NCBI GenBank assembly: GCA_032718475.1
Contig: JAUCBJ010006709.1
Span: 1 to 34,595, forward strand
Direction: 5' to 3'
Source: Nemertoderma westbladi
Lineage: Eukaryota > Xenacoelomorpha > Nemertodermatida > Nemertodermatidae
DNA length: 34,595 nucleotides
Made by a program: the position numbers and the translations under genes. Shown one piece after another: positions 9,276 to 17,833 of the stretch (position 1 is its first letter; each line of letters begins with the position of its first letter). The notes below the pieces were generated by a model. The model was not told the origin of the DNA and did not search any database. It saw only the letters and a list, made by a program, of their open reading frames with translations.

Positions 9276-10817
9276 ATCAACAAAAAATGAATAACTATAT
9301 AACTTTATTCTCAAATGGACCTACAAACAAATTTCCTGATAATACCCTTTCGAAATTTACGGTTGATCTACCATATACAATCAATCTCAGTGGTAATGTA
9401 GAAAGAAGTGAGACTATCTGAAATTCAATACTGTTCCTCATTCTGTAATATACGTCAACAATCTCTGTTTACAATTTATTATGGAGATAGGACATCGCAA
9501 GTTGTTCAATTTGAACCAGGACTATATACGAGTGTAGAAGCCAGTATTAATAAAATCAATCAACAAATTGATCACCCGAAGTGGCCCCATATTCAATATT
9601 TCAAATACTCAAATAAAATCGAGCTCGCTACTTCACAACACTTTTCTTTTGAAATTACTGGAAATTTGATTACAATACTCGGTTTTGAGGAGTTTACGCA
9701 GGATAATGATCCGAGGGATGTACCTTATCTAGCTAATCGGTATGATTATTGGAGTGTAAATGTTAGTGAATTTGGCTCTTTAACATTCAAACAGCAACCG
9801 GGTCAGCGTGCTCAATTTAGAGGGATTTGTCCCTTTTCTTGCGATTTAGTCTTAGGGTGACATAATTTGTTTATCTATAGTGACATTACTTCTTATGTGA
9901 CTGTAGGAAATACGACAGCACCATTATTACGCACGATACCTCTTAAACTTGAGCATAATAAAGTTATAACACGCGAATTTAAAAAAATTTATTACAGACC
10001 AGTTGCTAGCACAGTTGTTAATCAGATAAATATTGAATTACGCAATGAAAAAGGAGAACTAATATTATTTAATGGAGGTGCAACAATAATTACCCTACAC
10101 TTAAAAAGTAAGTCATAATCGAGAAAATATTATATTTACCCTCGAATTCTTCACCTAAACGATTTCCATTAAATCAACCTTCTAACTTTAATGTGGAACT
10201 ATCTGAACCATTGCGTTTTAGTGGAAAGTGGATGGTGGGTTTGTCAGAAATTGTTTACCTCTCCTCGGTTAATAATTTAGAAGATACATTCATTTATATT
10301 CGGAGTTTACAAGGAACTAAAAGAAAATATATAATACCATCTGGTTGCTATACTGATGTGGAGGCGTTGCTTACACAGCTAAATATAGATGGTCTCAATT
10401 CCCATTTAGAACTAAGACAAAATGAGCTTTATGACAACATTAGTATTCAGTTTATCGGTGAAAGTAAAGTTGTTCGTTTTTATGGAGATAAGTTGATTGA
10501 GTTACTTGGATTACGGGGATTAGAAAATGAGTATTATGTTAATAAAAATAAATTTCTTGTTAGCTTAAAAAATGATTATCTACAAATAATGCAAAGAGGG
10601 GAAATAGAGGGTGATTCTGATTTATTACATATTCAAAAAGCAGCAAATGTTTTTATGGGAAACATTAGTATGTTTTCAAATATTTGCGGAAATGAGATTG
10701 TTGTAAATCAACTGAAACCCCTCTTAAGATCTATTCCTTATCAAGGAGATTATGGTAAGCTTGTTCATCACGAATTCACAAATATTAATTATAAATCCAT
10801 TGATATGCAAAATATAG
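9241..10817 (+). repeat. Tandem duplication, copy 2 (1,577 bp)
   Basis: Second copy of the unit described for 7665-9240. It carries one extra base near 9373 (CCATATACA against CCATTACA). Beyond 10817 it runs on into the full 3' end of the second capsid-like gene, so this is the end that keeps the original downstream context. Confidence 0.95.
9287..10118 (+). pseudogene. Candidate minor capsid/penton-like gene A, duplicate copy 2
   Basis: Nearly identical to 7711-8541. Here the first indel is absent, so the ATG frame reads on through DLPYTINLSGN before it hits a stop after one remaining frameshift at about 9398. The main frame then runs 9408-9860. The in-frame TGA after LVLG (9858-9860) is shared with copy 1, and the frame continues to 10118. 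Amino-acid changes against copy 1 include Y to C, W to R, L to Q, H to Y and R to S. Shared damage shows the gene was already dead when duplicated. Confidence 0.55.
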
Positions 10818-10912
10818 AAACAATAAATATACAGTTAAAAAATGATCGAGATGAATTCATAAAGTTTAATAATGGTACTGTAATTGCGACATTAATTTTG
10901 AAACGCCAATAA
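10118..10912 (+). pseudogene. Candidate minor capsid/penton-like gene B, copy 2 (complete C-terminus)
   Basis: The frame is uninterrupted from about 10118 to a TAA at 10910-10912, roughly 260 codons, and starts with the same YLPSNSSPKRFPLNQ region without an ATG. It continues through FSGKWMVGLSEIVYLSSVNN, a central beta-rich body, LLRSIPYQGDYGKLVHHEF, and a natural end INIQLKNDRDEFIKFNNG plus ATLILKRQ. The last part matches gene A's INIELRNEKGELILFNGG, which supports paralogy. Apart from the missing start it looks intact. A capsid role is inferred from neighbouring genes. Confidence 0.6.
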
Positions 10913-10943
10913 ACGATAAATAAGGAGATATATTCAGGAAGCA

Positions 10944-11141
10944 ATGAGTTATAAAGATTATTATCAAAGGAGTTTGTAGAAAACATTACAGAGAACACTT
11001 TATAAGGCTATTCGCGGTGGTGTTAAAAATAAACAGAGTTGGACGATGAAGGGTCTCAGCCCAGAAATTGTTACACCCCCTTCCATAATGAGGCGTCGAT
11101 TACAATTATTAGAATGGAAACGAAAGGCTACCTTATTTTGA
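10944..11141 (+). pseudogene. Small basic protein gene with an in-frame stop
   Basis: An ATG at 10944 gives MSYKDYYQRSL, then TAG at 10977-10979. The same frame continues KTLQRTLYKAIRGGVKNKQS and SPEIVTPPSIMRRRLQLLEW to a TGA at 11139-11141, 65 codons in all. Because sense continues unbroken past the TAG, I treat it as one gene with a nonsense mutation. It lies between the capsid-like genes and the basic core-like protein and is itself strongly basic. Family not recognised; a small virion protein is plausible by position. Confidence 0.4.
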
Positions 11142-11163
11142 GGGGGGACATAGACGTCGACAC

Positions 11164-11541
11164 ATGAACAGTCGCACAGTTTTTGTGAGACACGGTCAAC
11201 GAGGTAAAGGTATCCTTGGAAATATTATTCGGATTGCAACTAAAGTAGTGCCCAAAGTTATTAAACCCGTCGCACGAGCAGCAATTCGCAAAAGTGCTCC
11301 TTTTGTAAAAAAGACAGGGAGAAAAATTGTCAGACGAGTTATTCGTTGGGGAATTCCACAACTTAAAAAGATTGGAAAGAAATTAGCAGAACAGGCCCTC
11401 GCCAGCTCAAAACCTTCCACTAAACGAGTAGCTCATAAAATTATTGAAGAAGTTTTAAATGCTGCTGATGGTAGGTCAATAAACGAAACACGCAAAAAAC
11501 GCAAATCAAAAAAGCATCACTGTCCAGATATTTTTGGTTAA
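11164..11541 (+). CDS. Basic core/minor virion-like protein
   Basis: This intact 125-codon ORF from an ATG is about a quarter Lys/Arg. It has HGQRGKGILGNIIRIATKV, then an amphipathic basic region (VPKVIKPVARAAIRKSAP, RKIVRRVIRWG), and ends RKKRKSKKHHCPDIFG. It sits immediately upstream of the major capsid gene, where Maverick and adintovirus elements often carry a small basic protein compared with adenovirus core/minor proteins (pX or pVI type). That comparison rests on composition, the RGKG.LG motif and position, not on alignment. A DNA-condensing or membrane-active role is inference. The frame is open a few codons upstream of the ATG. Confidence 0.5.
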   Translation: MNSRTVFVRHGQRGKGILGNIIRIATKVVPKVIKPVARAAIRKSAPFVKKTGRKIVRRVIRWGIPQLKKIGKKLAEQALASSKPSTKRVAHKIIEEVLNAADGRSINETRKKRKSKKHHCPDIFG

Positions 11542-11555
11542 ACTAAATAATAATA

Positions 11556-12775
11556 ATGGAAGAAACCACAGAAGAACTAGATTTATTCAATCGCAGTAAT
11601 ATTCAGAGTGTAATTGAAGAAAGTTTTGAGCAGGAAATATACCCTGTGACTACATTGGGAGAGGGCACATCAGTTCTAGATTTCATGATTGAAAAGTCAG
11701 AAGATTACTATACGATAGGAAGTGAAACAACACTACAATTAGTATATTGTATTGTAACTACAGCACGACCTGACAATGGCGCAGTTTATCAAACACCACT
11801 AAGCCTCTCTACTCTATTTTCAAACATTAGCGTTTTGATTAATGAGCGGGAGGTAGAGTCTAATACTGCGAACTATCCCTATAAAGCTTTCCTAAAAGCG
11901 GTCTTACTTAATGATCAGAGTACAAAAGAAACGATTTAGCTGCCGAAGGGTTTGCAGAACAGGAAGCATTTGGTGTTCCTGTAGACTTTGCTGCAGCTGC
12001 TCATTTGGAAAGTAGACCATATCATGTTCAGGGGTCTCTATTTGTTGACCTTTTTGATCAGGTTAAATTTATCCCACCTAAAACTAGTATAAGAATTAGA
12101 TTAATAAGAGCTACAAATGCATTTAACTTAGTATGTATTGCAGCTGTACAAGAGCCTCGAATCAATATATCTAATGCTTTGTTGAAAATTAAACGAGTAA
12201 AATTGGATCCATATATACGTCAACAACATATAGAACAATTAACAATAGGAGATTATATTTATCCAATTACACAGAATGAGGTGACAACCTTTACTATAGA
12301 AAATGGTCAACAATCTCATGTGAGGGAAAATTTGTTTACAAGCAAGAATGTACCTCGCTATGTTAATATTGTCATGGTTCGAAATGACTCTTACAATGGA
12401 AACTTAAGATCTTGTTCCTGATTGTTTGATCACTTTAATGTGAATTACTTACAACTTACGCTTGATGGTAAGGTAATCGGAGGTGTGACATATAAACCAA
12501 ATTTTGCTAATGGACAATATATTAATGAGTATTGCGCCAGTCAAAAAAACCTGCTATCTATAACCAGAGGTACAAACAACGGTATTACTCCCACTAGATT
12601 TCGTGATTTATATCCAATATTTTCTTGGAATTTATCCCCCACGGGATTTATTGATGAAGAAGAACTAAACCCACATCAAATAGGCAATAGTAGTAGGAGA
12701 AGCATAGATCTCACCCAACTCCTCCCTAGCTTGGGCTACGGGCTGCATCTCGGAGGGCTATTAAAAAGGTGCTAA
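11556..12775 (+). pseudogene. Major capsid protein-like gene (F54H12.2-like, double jelly-roll family)
   Basis: The ATG at 11556 opens a protein starting with acidic EETTEELDLFNRSNIQ, then VTTLGEGTSVLDFMIEKSED, typical of the F54H12.2-like Maverick proteins now thought to be the major capsid protein. Frame 3 runs to 11939. A frameshift between about 11930 and 12005 moves the sense to frame 2, which reads SLFVDLFDQVKFIPPKTSIR. A TGA at 12419-12421 interrupts that frame, which resumes FDHFNVNYLQLTLDG and FRDLYPIFSWNLSPT. After about 12710 the translation looks random, so the C-terminus is truncated. Family membership is from remembered motif order; the capsid role is from the literature on Polintons. 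Confidence 0.65.
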
Positions 12776-13597
12776 ATCGCGATGTTTAATGACCATCTGT
12801 CACCATCAATATTGATGCCTTCAACCAATCGTTGCTTATCACCTACGCGTAGCCTAACCTCGCGATGCCTGCCTTACTCGACAACTGTTACCACCCGTGA
12901 GTATTGATTCGCGTTGTTGCATCAACCAACCATCGCATATTCATCTTCGCGTAACCTAACTTCACGATGCATGGCTAGCCCCCACTACGCTATTATATTA
13001 TATATCGATTGCCAACTCACCACCACCACCGCTAGCCACGCATGGCTACTCCTCGACGGCTGTCGCCAAACCAATCAATCCAACCAACCAAGCCGCCTGC
13101 CTACCAGTAGTCCAACGCTATTATGATACGTGTTGAAATTCCGCCACGTTCCAGCTACACGTATACGAATATTTCCATAGTTATTTCCTATCCACGCAAC
13201 CAACCACTGTATACTGTATATGCTGACAACGTGGCCACCAACTACACACATCATGCATATATTATATTATATTGATTGCCAACTCCACGACCGCTGTCGC
13301 CAAATCAACAAACCAACCAGTATGATACATGAGATTCCGTCACGTTCCAGCTACGCGTATACGAGTATTAGTGATTAATATTACGCAATAATTTTTTTGT
13401 TTATACAGTAGTTCCCTACCAGCTAATCAACCAATCAATAAACCGAATTTAGGCTATTTCTCAGTTTAAGACCTGTATTATTTTTGAAAATATCTTATAT
13501 ATAATCTCTTGCTTTAATCGCAATTAATCATTTGTAATGGTTTTAGTTTAAAAGTTTTTACTTTGTTTGTTTGATTTACAATAAAATAAATTAAATA
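12776..13597. repeat. CCAACCAA-rich region with imperfect direct repeats
   Basis: No credible gene. GATTGCCAACTC.., CCGCTGTCGCCAAA and a TATGATAC..CACGTTCCAGCTAC block occur in the same order at about 13007-13165 and 13273-13370, a direct repeat about 210-265 bases apart. A second pair, CGCGTAGCCTAACCTCGCGATGC at about 12846 and CGCGTAACCTAACTTCACGATGC at about 12947, is offset by about 100 bases. It may be the eroded end of one of the two Maverick-like elements or an unrelated repeat. Confidence 0.55.
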
Positions 13598-14041
13598 ATG
13601 TCTTCTGATTCCAATATGGTTATGCCAATAGTAAGGCATTCATTTTTTGCAGAAGATGGTCAAGCCTATATTGTTATTGATTATACAATTTACCGTCAGG
13701 AAGATGATAAATATAAAATTGAATTTTCTGAAAAAGCCAGGAAAGTTTTAAGCTCAATTGATATTGATGCTTCTGATAATAGTATTCATCTTTTAGATTA
13801 CAACCTGAAAGCTGAGCATGGGGGAAAATTAACCAACATCTTACTATTATCCATGATAGAGAGATTTATTGTTATTACACAATACAACGAAGCTGGTGAA
13901 AAGTTTGAAATACGGCTAAATCGGCATAGCCCCTACGAAATTATGTCTTTCTTTATTGTAATGATTTCAAAAGAATCCTTTGTCGAACCTGAAGAATCAG
14001 TGGATAATGTTGAATATGTTGATAATATCATTGATTCTTGA
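13598..14041 (+). CDS. Intact hypothetical protein, element 2 remnant
   Basis: A 147-codon ORF from an ATG preceded by an A/T-rich leader (AAATTAAATA). It starts MSSDSNMVMPIVRHSFFAED and looks like an alternating beta/alpha protein: IVIDYTIYRQEDDKYKIEF, later LLLSMIERFIVITQYNEAG, SPYEIMSFFIVMISKESF, then an acidic tail of Glu, Asp and Val. No signal peptide or membrane segment is clear. It is followed by the foldback MITE and the RING gene and precedes the ATPase remnant. I do not recognise a family. That it is free of stops amid decayed genes suggests youth or selection. Confidence 0.5.
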   Translation: MSSDSNMVMPIVRHSFFAEDGQAYIVIDYTIYRQEDDKYKIEFSEKARKVLSSIDIDASDNSIHLLDYNLKAEHGGKLTNILLLSMIERFIVITQYNEAGEKFEIRLNRHSPYEIMSFFIVMISKESFVEPEESVDNVEYVDNIIDS

Positions 14042-14162
14042 CTTTTCCCTCTATATTATAAATATTTTATGATTATATATAAAATTTTGTTGTTTTTAAA
14101 TAATCGAAAATTGTAGTAGTATTTGTATATACAGTATAACACGAAGTGGGGACTTCGCGCAG

Positions 14163-14633
14163 CACGAAGTTGGCAGAGCCTTAGCGAATTGACACTGTTA
14201 GGGGGTAGGTCAATTTATGCAAATAGTCACGTTGGCCCTCTAGCGGCAGACTGGAGAACTGCAGATGGATTCGCCTCCCTTGAAAGTCACAGCTAATGGT
14301 CTAATACATATCTGCCAAGTTTCAGCTTAAACGGATTAAAAGCAAAGAAATGGGAGGGCATTTAATGTTTAGACATGTGGCCCTCTAGCGGGAGACCATT
14401 GCACTGATGGTGTCTGAAAGTCTCTCAAAAATCTCAACTTTTGCTCATATTGATACCTACAAATTTTCAACTTGGCAGCTTTAAATCCGACAAAGTTATT
14501 AGCATGTCAAAATCGTAACGACGACGACAACGACGACGACGACAACGACGACGACGACGACGACGACAACTATTTGCATAAATTGACCCACCCCCTAACA
14601 GTGTCAATTCGCTAAGGCTCCGCCAACTTCGTG
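14163..14633. mobile_element. Foldback MITE with 65-bp inverted ends and a (GAC)n core
   Basis: Positions 14163-14227 are the near-perfect reverse complement of 14569-14633 (two mismatches seen). Both arms contain CACGAAGTTGGC and GACACTGTTAGGGGGT. Outside them a GTGGGG word is also loosely mirrored. The interior holds CCCTCTAGCGG twice (about 14236 and 14381) and a GAC/AAC trinucleotide microsatellite at about 14519-14567. No ORF, so a non-autonomous element. It separates the unknown 147-aa ORF from the RING ORF. Confidence 0.85.
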
Positions 14634-14710
14634 GCTCGCCCCACAGTTTTGTTTGTTGTTGTTGTTGTGTATTGTGGTAATTATTTTCAATTTACTTTAA
14701 AATTTGGAAA

Positions 14711-15163
14711 ATGGATATTTTAAATGAAAAATGTCCAGTTTGCTATTCTAAGTTATTGCAACAACATCGAGATTATTATAAATGTGAAAATAAACATGTA
14801 ACTTGCGTACAATGTATTGCACAATATTCCGAAATGAATAATTATTGTTCTAAAATTTGTCCTATTTGTCGCGCACCCATATCTAAGTTTAATATAAAGT
14901 TGGCAAGATACCAACCCTATTATTGGAAAGAGCTTCGCAATATAACTTATATTTCTGCGAAAAGTAATGATCCGGGAGATTTATTTACAATATTGGTGAA
15001 TATTTTTTATAGAAACGTAGTACGACGCTGTTGCTACTATATTCCTTATTTTTTTAGCAGCGAACATAAAAAAATCATTAGCGCGAAATTTTCGGGAAGT
15101 GATTTCCAAACCGCCGATGTTACGTATCATTATTTCGCGTATAAAGATGCTCACCATGCTTGA
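14711..15163 (+). CDS. RING-finger protein, probable E3 ubiquitin ligase cargo of element 2
   Basis: Intact 150-codon ORF from an ATG. The N-terminus is a C3HC4-type RING: Cys8, Cys11, Cys25, His29, Cys32, Cys35, Cys50 and Cys53, with CPVC at the start and CPICR at the end. The spacing fits the RING consensus. RING domains recruit an E2 and pass ubiquitin to targets. The rest (residues 60-150) has a hydrophobic stretch with YRNVVRRCCYYIPYFF and no known domain. It is next to the ATPase gene of a Maverick-like remnant, and I infer it is viral-type cargo that could alter host ubiquitination; a captured host gene is the alternative. No introns are seen. Confidence 0.7.
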   Translation: MDILNEKCPVCYSKLLQQHRDYYKCENKHVTCVQCIAQYSEMNNYCSKICPICRAPISKFNIKLARYQPYYWKELRNITYISAKSNDPGDLFTILVNIFYRNVVRRCCYYIPYFFSSEHKKIISAKFSGSDFQTADVTYHYFAYKDAHHA

Positions 15164-15382
15164 AATTACATCAGTCTATACTATAATTGGAAATAGCACC
15201 TTTTGCTGCAGCGAGCGTCACATACTGTAGTGGCGTCATATGTTAATTAAATATACAGTACTCTAATATTGTAGTTGCATCAATTATTGTTATATACATA
15301 GTAATGGTGTTGGTTTATTGATATTGATATTGATATTATATTATATTGTATTGTTGATATATCTTAATAATAATAATAATAA
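15164..15382. other. AT-rich leader without a gene
   Basis: No ORF. The stretch ends in GATATT and TAA simple repeats immediately before the ATPase ATG. Confidence 0.6.
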
Positions 15383-15735
15383 ATGGCTGACTTTAATTCA
15401 GGTCCATATAATTTAAACTTTCAAATGGGCACAAGTATGATAATTTCAGGGCCATCTGGTTCCGGAAAGTCAACCTTTGTAAGCAATTTAATTAAACACA
15501 AGAATGGTTGTTTCAACGAAGCCCCCTTGCGAGTATTGTATTGTTACGGGAGCAATCCCCCGACTATTCCCGGTATTACTCACCTTTACAAAGGCTTGCC
15601 TGAAAATATAGATAGTTTAGTGAATAGTCGAGATTTATTAATTATAGATGATTTGTTAACAGAAACTGAGTCCAGTACAGCTTTAACTGTATTGTTTACT
15701 AAGGTAGCTCATCATATTCCATCATCATCATATTC
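15383..15735 (+). pseudogene. A32-like packaging ATPase, N-terminal half, element 2
   Basis: From an ATG the ORF reads ADFNSGPYNLNFQMGTSM, Walker A SGPSGSGKST, then a Cys-rich CYGSNPP part and Walker B LLIIDDLLTE, ending at TALTVLFTKVAHH. It is clearly homologous to the ATPase at 5585-6133 (shared LFTKVA.H and IIDDL), but distinct enough to be another element family. After about 15717 the sequence changes abruptly to integrase. The missing half includes the sensor region, so no function is expected. The fusion lies in a short ATCATATTCC direct repeat. Confidence 0.8.
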
Positions 15736-16428
15736 CAGAAAGGAAAACCAAACAGAATCGCCACGGATCAAGGTTCTGAGTTTCTAAATAAATCTGTAAG
15801 GAAATATTTAGATACGTTAGGTATACAGTATTACGTAATGTATTCTGTGAATAAGGCGGCTATTGTCGAGAGATTTAACAGAACCTTAAAAACAAAGATG
15901 TTCAAAATTTTCACGCAAAGGGGAAATAATATTTGGATAAAAATTTTACCTAAGCTTATCTCGGCTTATAATAGGTCGTATCATAGAACAATACAAATGA
16001 CACCTATTGAAGTTAATAAATTTAATGAAACTGAATTAATGAATAGATTATATGGGAAATATAGACAGATAAATCACAAGAAAATAAAATTTAAAGTTGG
16101 AGATACAGTACGATTATCTATTGCTCGTACTGCTTTTGCTAAAGGCTATCGAGAACAATGGACACGTGAATTATTTATTATTCATCGGGTCAGGTTGGAT
16201 AGAGTACCAGCGGTAATGTTCGATATTAAGGACAGCACCGGAGCTATAATAAAGGGCTCATTTTATTCTCACGAACTCCAAAAGGTCCACCCGAATAGTA
16301 ATATTTATCTAGCAATTGACAAAAAAAATATTGGCAAACTTAAAGAACGTGTACGCAATGGGAAGAAAGAATATTTAGTCCGATTCATCGGATCCAAGAA
16401 ACAGTCCTGGGTACAGCATATTCAATAA
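15736..16428 (+). pseudogene. Chromodomain integrase, C-terminal half, element 2
   Basis: Frame 1 picks up at KPNRIATDQGSEF (second catalytic Asp), and then AAIVERFNRTLK (catalytic Glu, 33 residues later), NKFNETELMNRLYG, the KFKVGDTVRLSIAR motif, KGSFYSHELQKVH, and a chromodomain-like LKERVRNGKKEYLVRF with a shortened end KQSWVQHIQ. The first catalytic Asp and the N-terminus are lost in the ATPase-integrase deletion. The frame is open for over 215 codons, so damage after the deletion is slight. Compared with 6722-7699 it keeps the KVGD segment that copy lost. Confidence 0.8.
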
Positions 16429-16804
16429 GCTTAGGTTCGTACTTCTTCAGTAAATATCTAGAGAACTATCCAATGAAAATCCTTCAAATTTTCAAATTAG
16501 CTTCCTAATAAGTAATGGGAAATGTTTGCTTTTCAAAATTTAAAATTTTTCCAATATTTCAAAAATCATTTTTTTACATTCACTGTGCGGACGTTGATTT
16601 TGGTGACGTCATAGTTATGTGTGTTGTGCCTGAGTGTGTTTAGTGATGTCCACAAACCCCAACTGGGGTCAAGACACATACGGAAATTAATGTCCACATT
16701 CCACAACTCGTGTAACACATACAGTATATGGGAAAGGAAACTGAAATGCTTTGTTTTTATGCAACTTCATGGATATGATTATAGTAATTGGATTACTTGG
16801 CCAG
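16429..16804. other. Intergenic, no gene seen
   Basis: A/T-rich sequence with a GTGACGTCAT word at about 16602 and two GATGTCCAC/ATGTCCAC words that resemble the GGGGACA repeats found further right. No supported gene. Confidence 0.5.
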
Positions 16805-17640
16805 GTCAGTCCATAGAGATAATGTTCTTTTATTGTTTTTATACACTCGTGAATAATTATTGTAAAAGTTAATATTTCCCTATTAGTTACCTAAGGACTA
16901 TTTGTGGTACAAGTTTCCTTAGTTTACTCAGTTACTATAACAATGGGTTTTCACTTAGTCGATAGCGATAGCGCTGAACAATCCCGCCTGTAAAGCAATG
17001 CATACAAGTTAGCATGTAGCAATTTGTTTTGAAAATACTTGCAGTCTCAAGAAATAAACCGTAATACTGCCATCACTGCTCAAAATATTCTTTTTTTCTG
17101 CGGGAAGACTAATTATTTTTAGGTTGTATATAAATACAAATAGAGTGGCGCACAGCAATTAATGATATAACTCTTATCATTCAATTAATTATATTAATTA
17201 TGAATTGTATGCCTTAAAATTATTTGGACCCTTCTACAGTACGTATTGTAAGAGCAATAGACGCTAAGAATATATAATAAATTAACGAGAACACACCGTT
17301 CTAAATACTGTCCCTTGCGCACATCTGGGGACATTAGTTTTTGTATTGTTTTTCTGCAGGCCATACGGTATGTAGTTGCAATGGACATTTAAGAAAATTT
17401 TTTATATATTGACGAAAACACACCGTTCTAAATACTGTCCCTTGCGCATATCTGGGGACATTAGTTTTATTAGTGCTGGGAGTATTATATTAGGTCCTAC
17501 GTTTAGTTGCAATGAATGTTAAGAATATTTAATATATTAGCAAAAACATACCATTGAAAATACTGTCCTTTACGCACATCTGGGGACATTGGTTTTTGTA
17601 TAGGTGAGATAGGCTCTACGTGAACCATGTCCTGGAATAT
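16805..17640 (+). repeat. Left arm of a large foldback element
   Basis: Reverse complement of 20325-21150 by eye (diverged, with small indels). Shared blocks include TTATTGTTTTTATACACTCG, TTCACTTAGTCGATAG and the CTGGGGACATTAGTTTT word. Three ~130-base subunits end in that word, near 17290-17340, 17415-17466 and 17545-17595. No ORF of substance. Confidence 0.8.
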
Positions 17641-17833
17641 AGTGTCGTCATTCAGGTCCCTCCCCCCCCCCCCCCCCCCAGGGTTTAGGGTTTTTTCTAA
17701 ATATGTTAGGGAAATTTATAAATGAAAATAGCGATTTCTAAATTTTTAATTATACTTGTTTAGAAATTGGTCACATAGAGACTAACCAATTCGCGCGGGA
17801 AGGTTTTAAACTTTACATGCATTTAACTCAGAA

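Noticed and set aside
3322-16428. Terminal inverted repeats of the Maverick elements
   Set aside because: I looked for long mirrored ends around 3.2-4.6 kb, 12.6-13.6 kb and 16.4-16.8 kb and found none; both remnants seem to have lost their ends.
17665-17695. Telomere-like GGGTTTAGGG next to a poly-C run
   Set aside because: Only one and a half units, not an array; probably simple-sequence noise.
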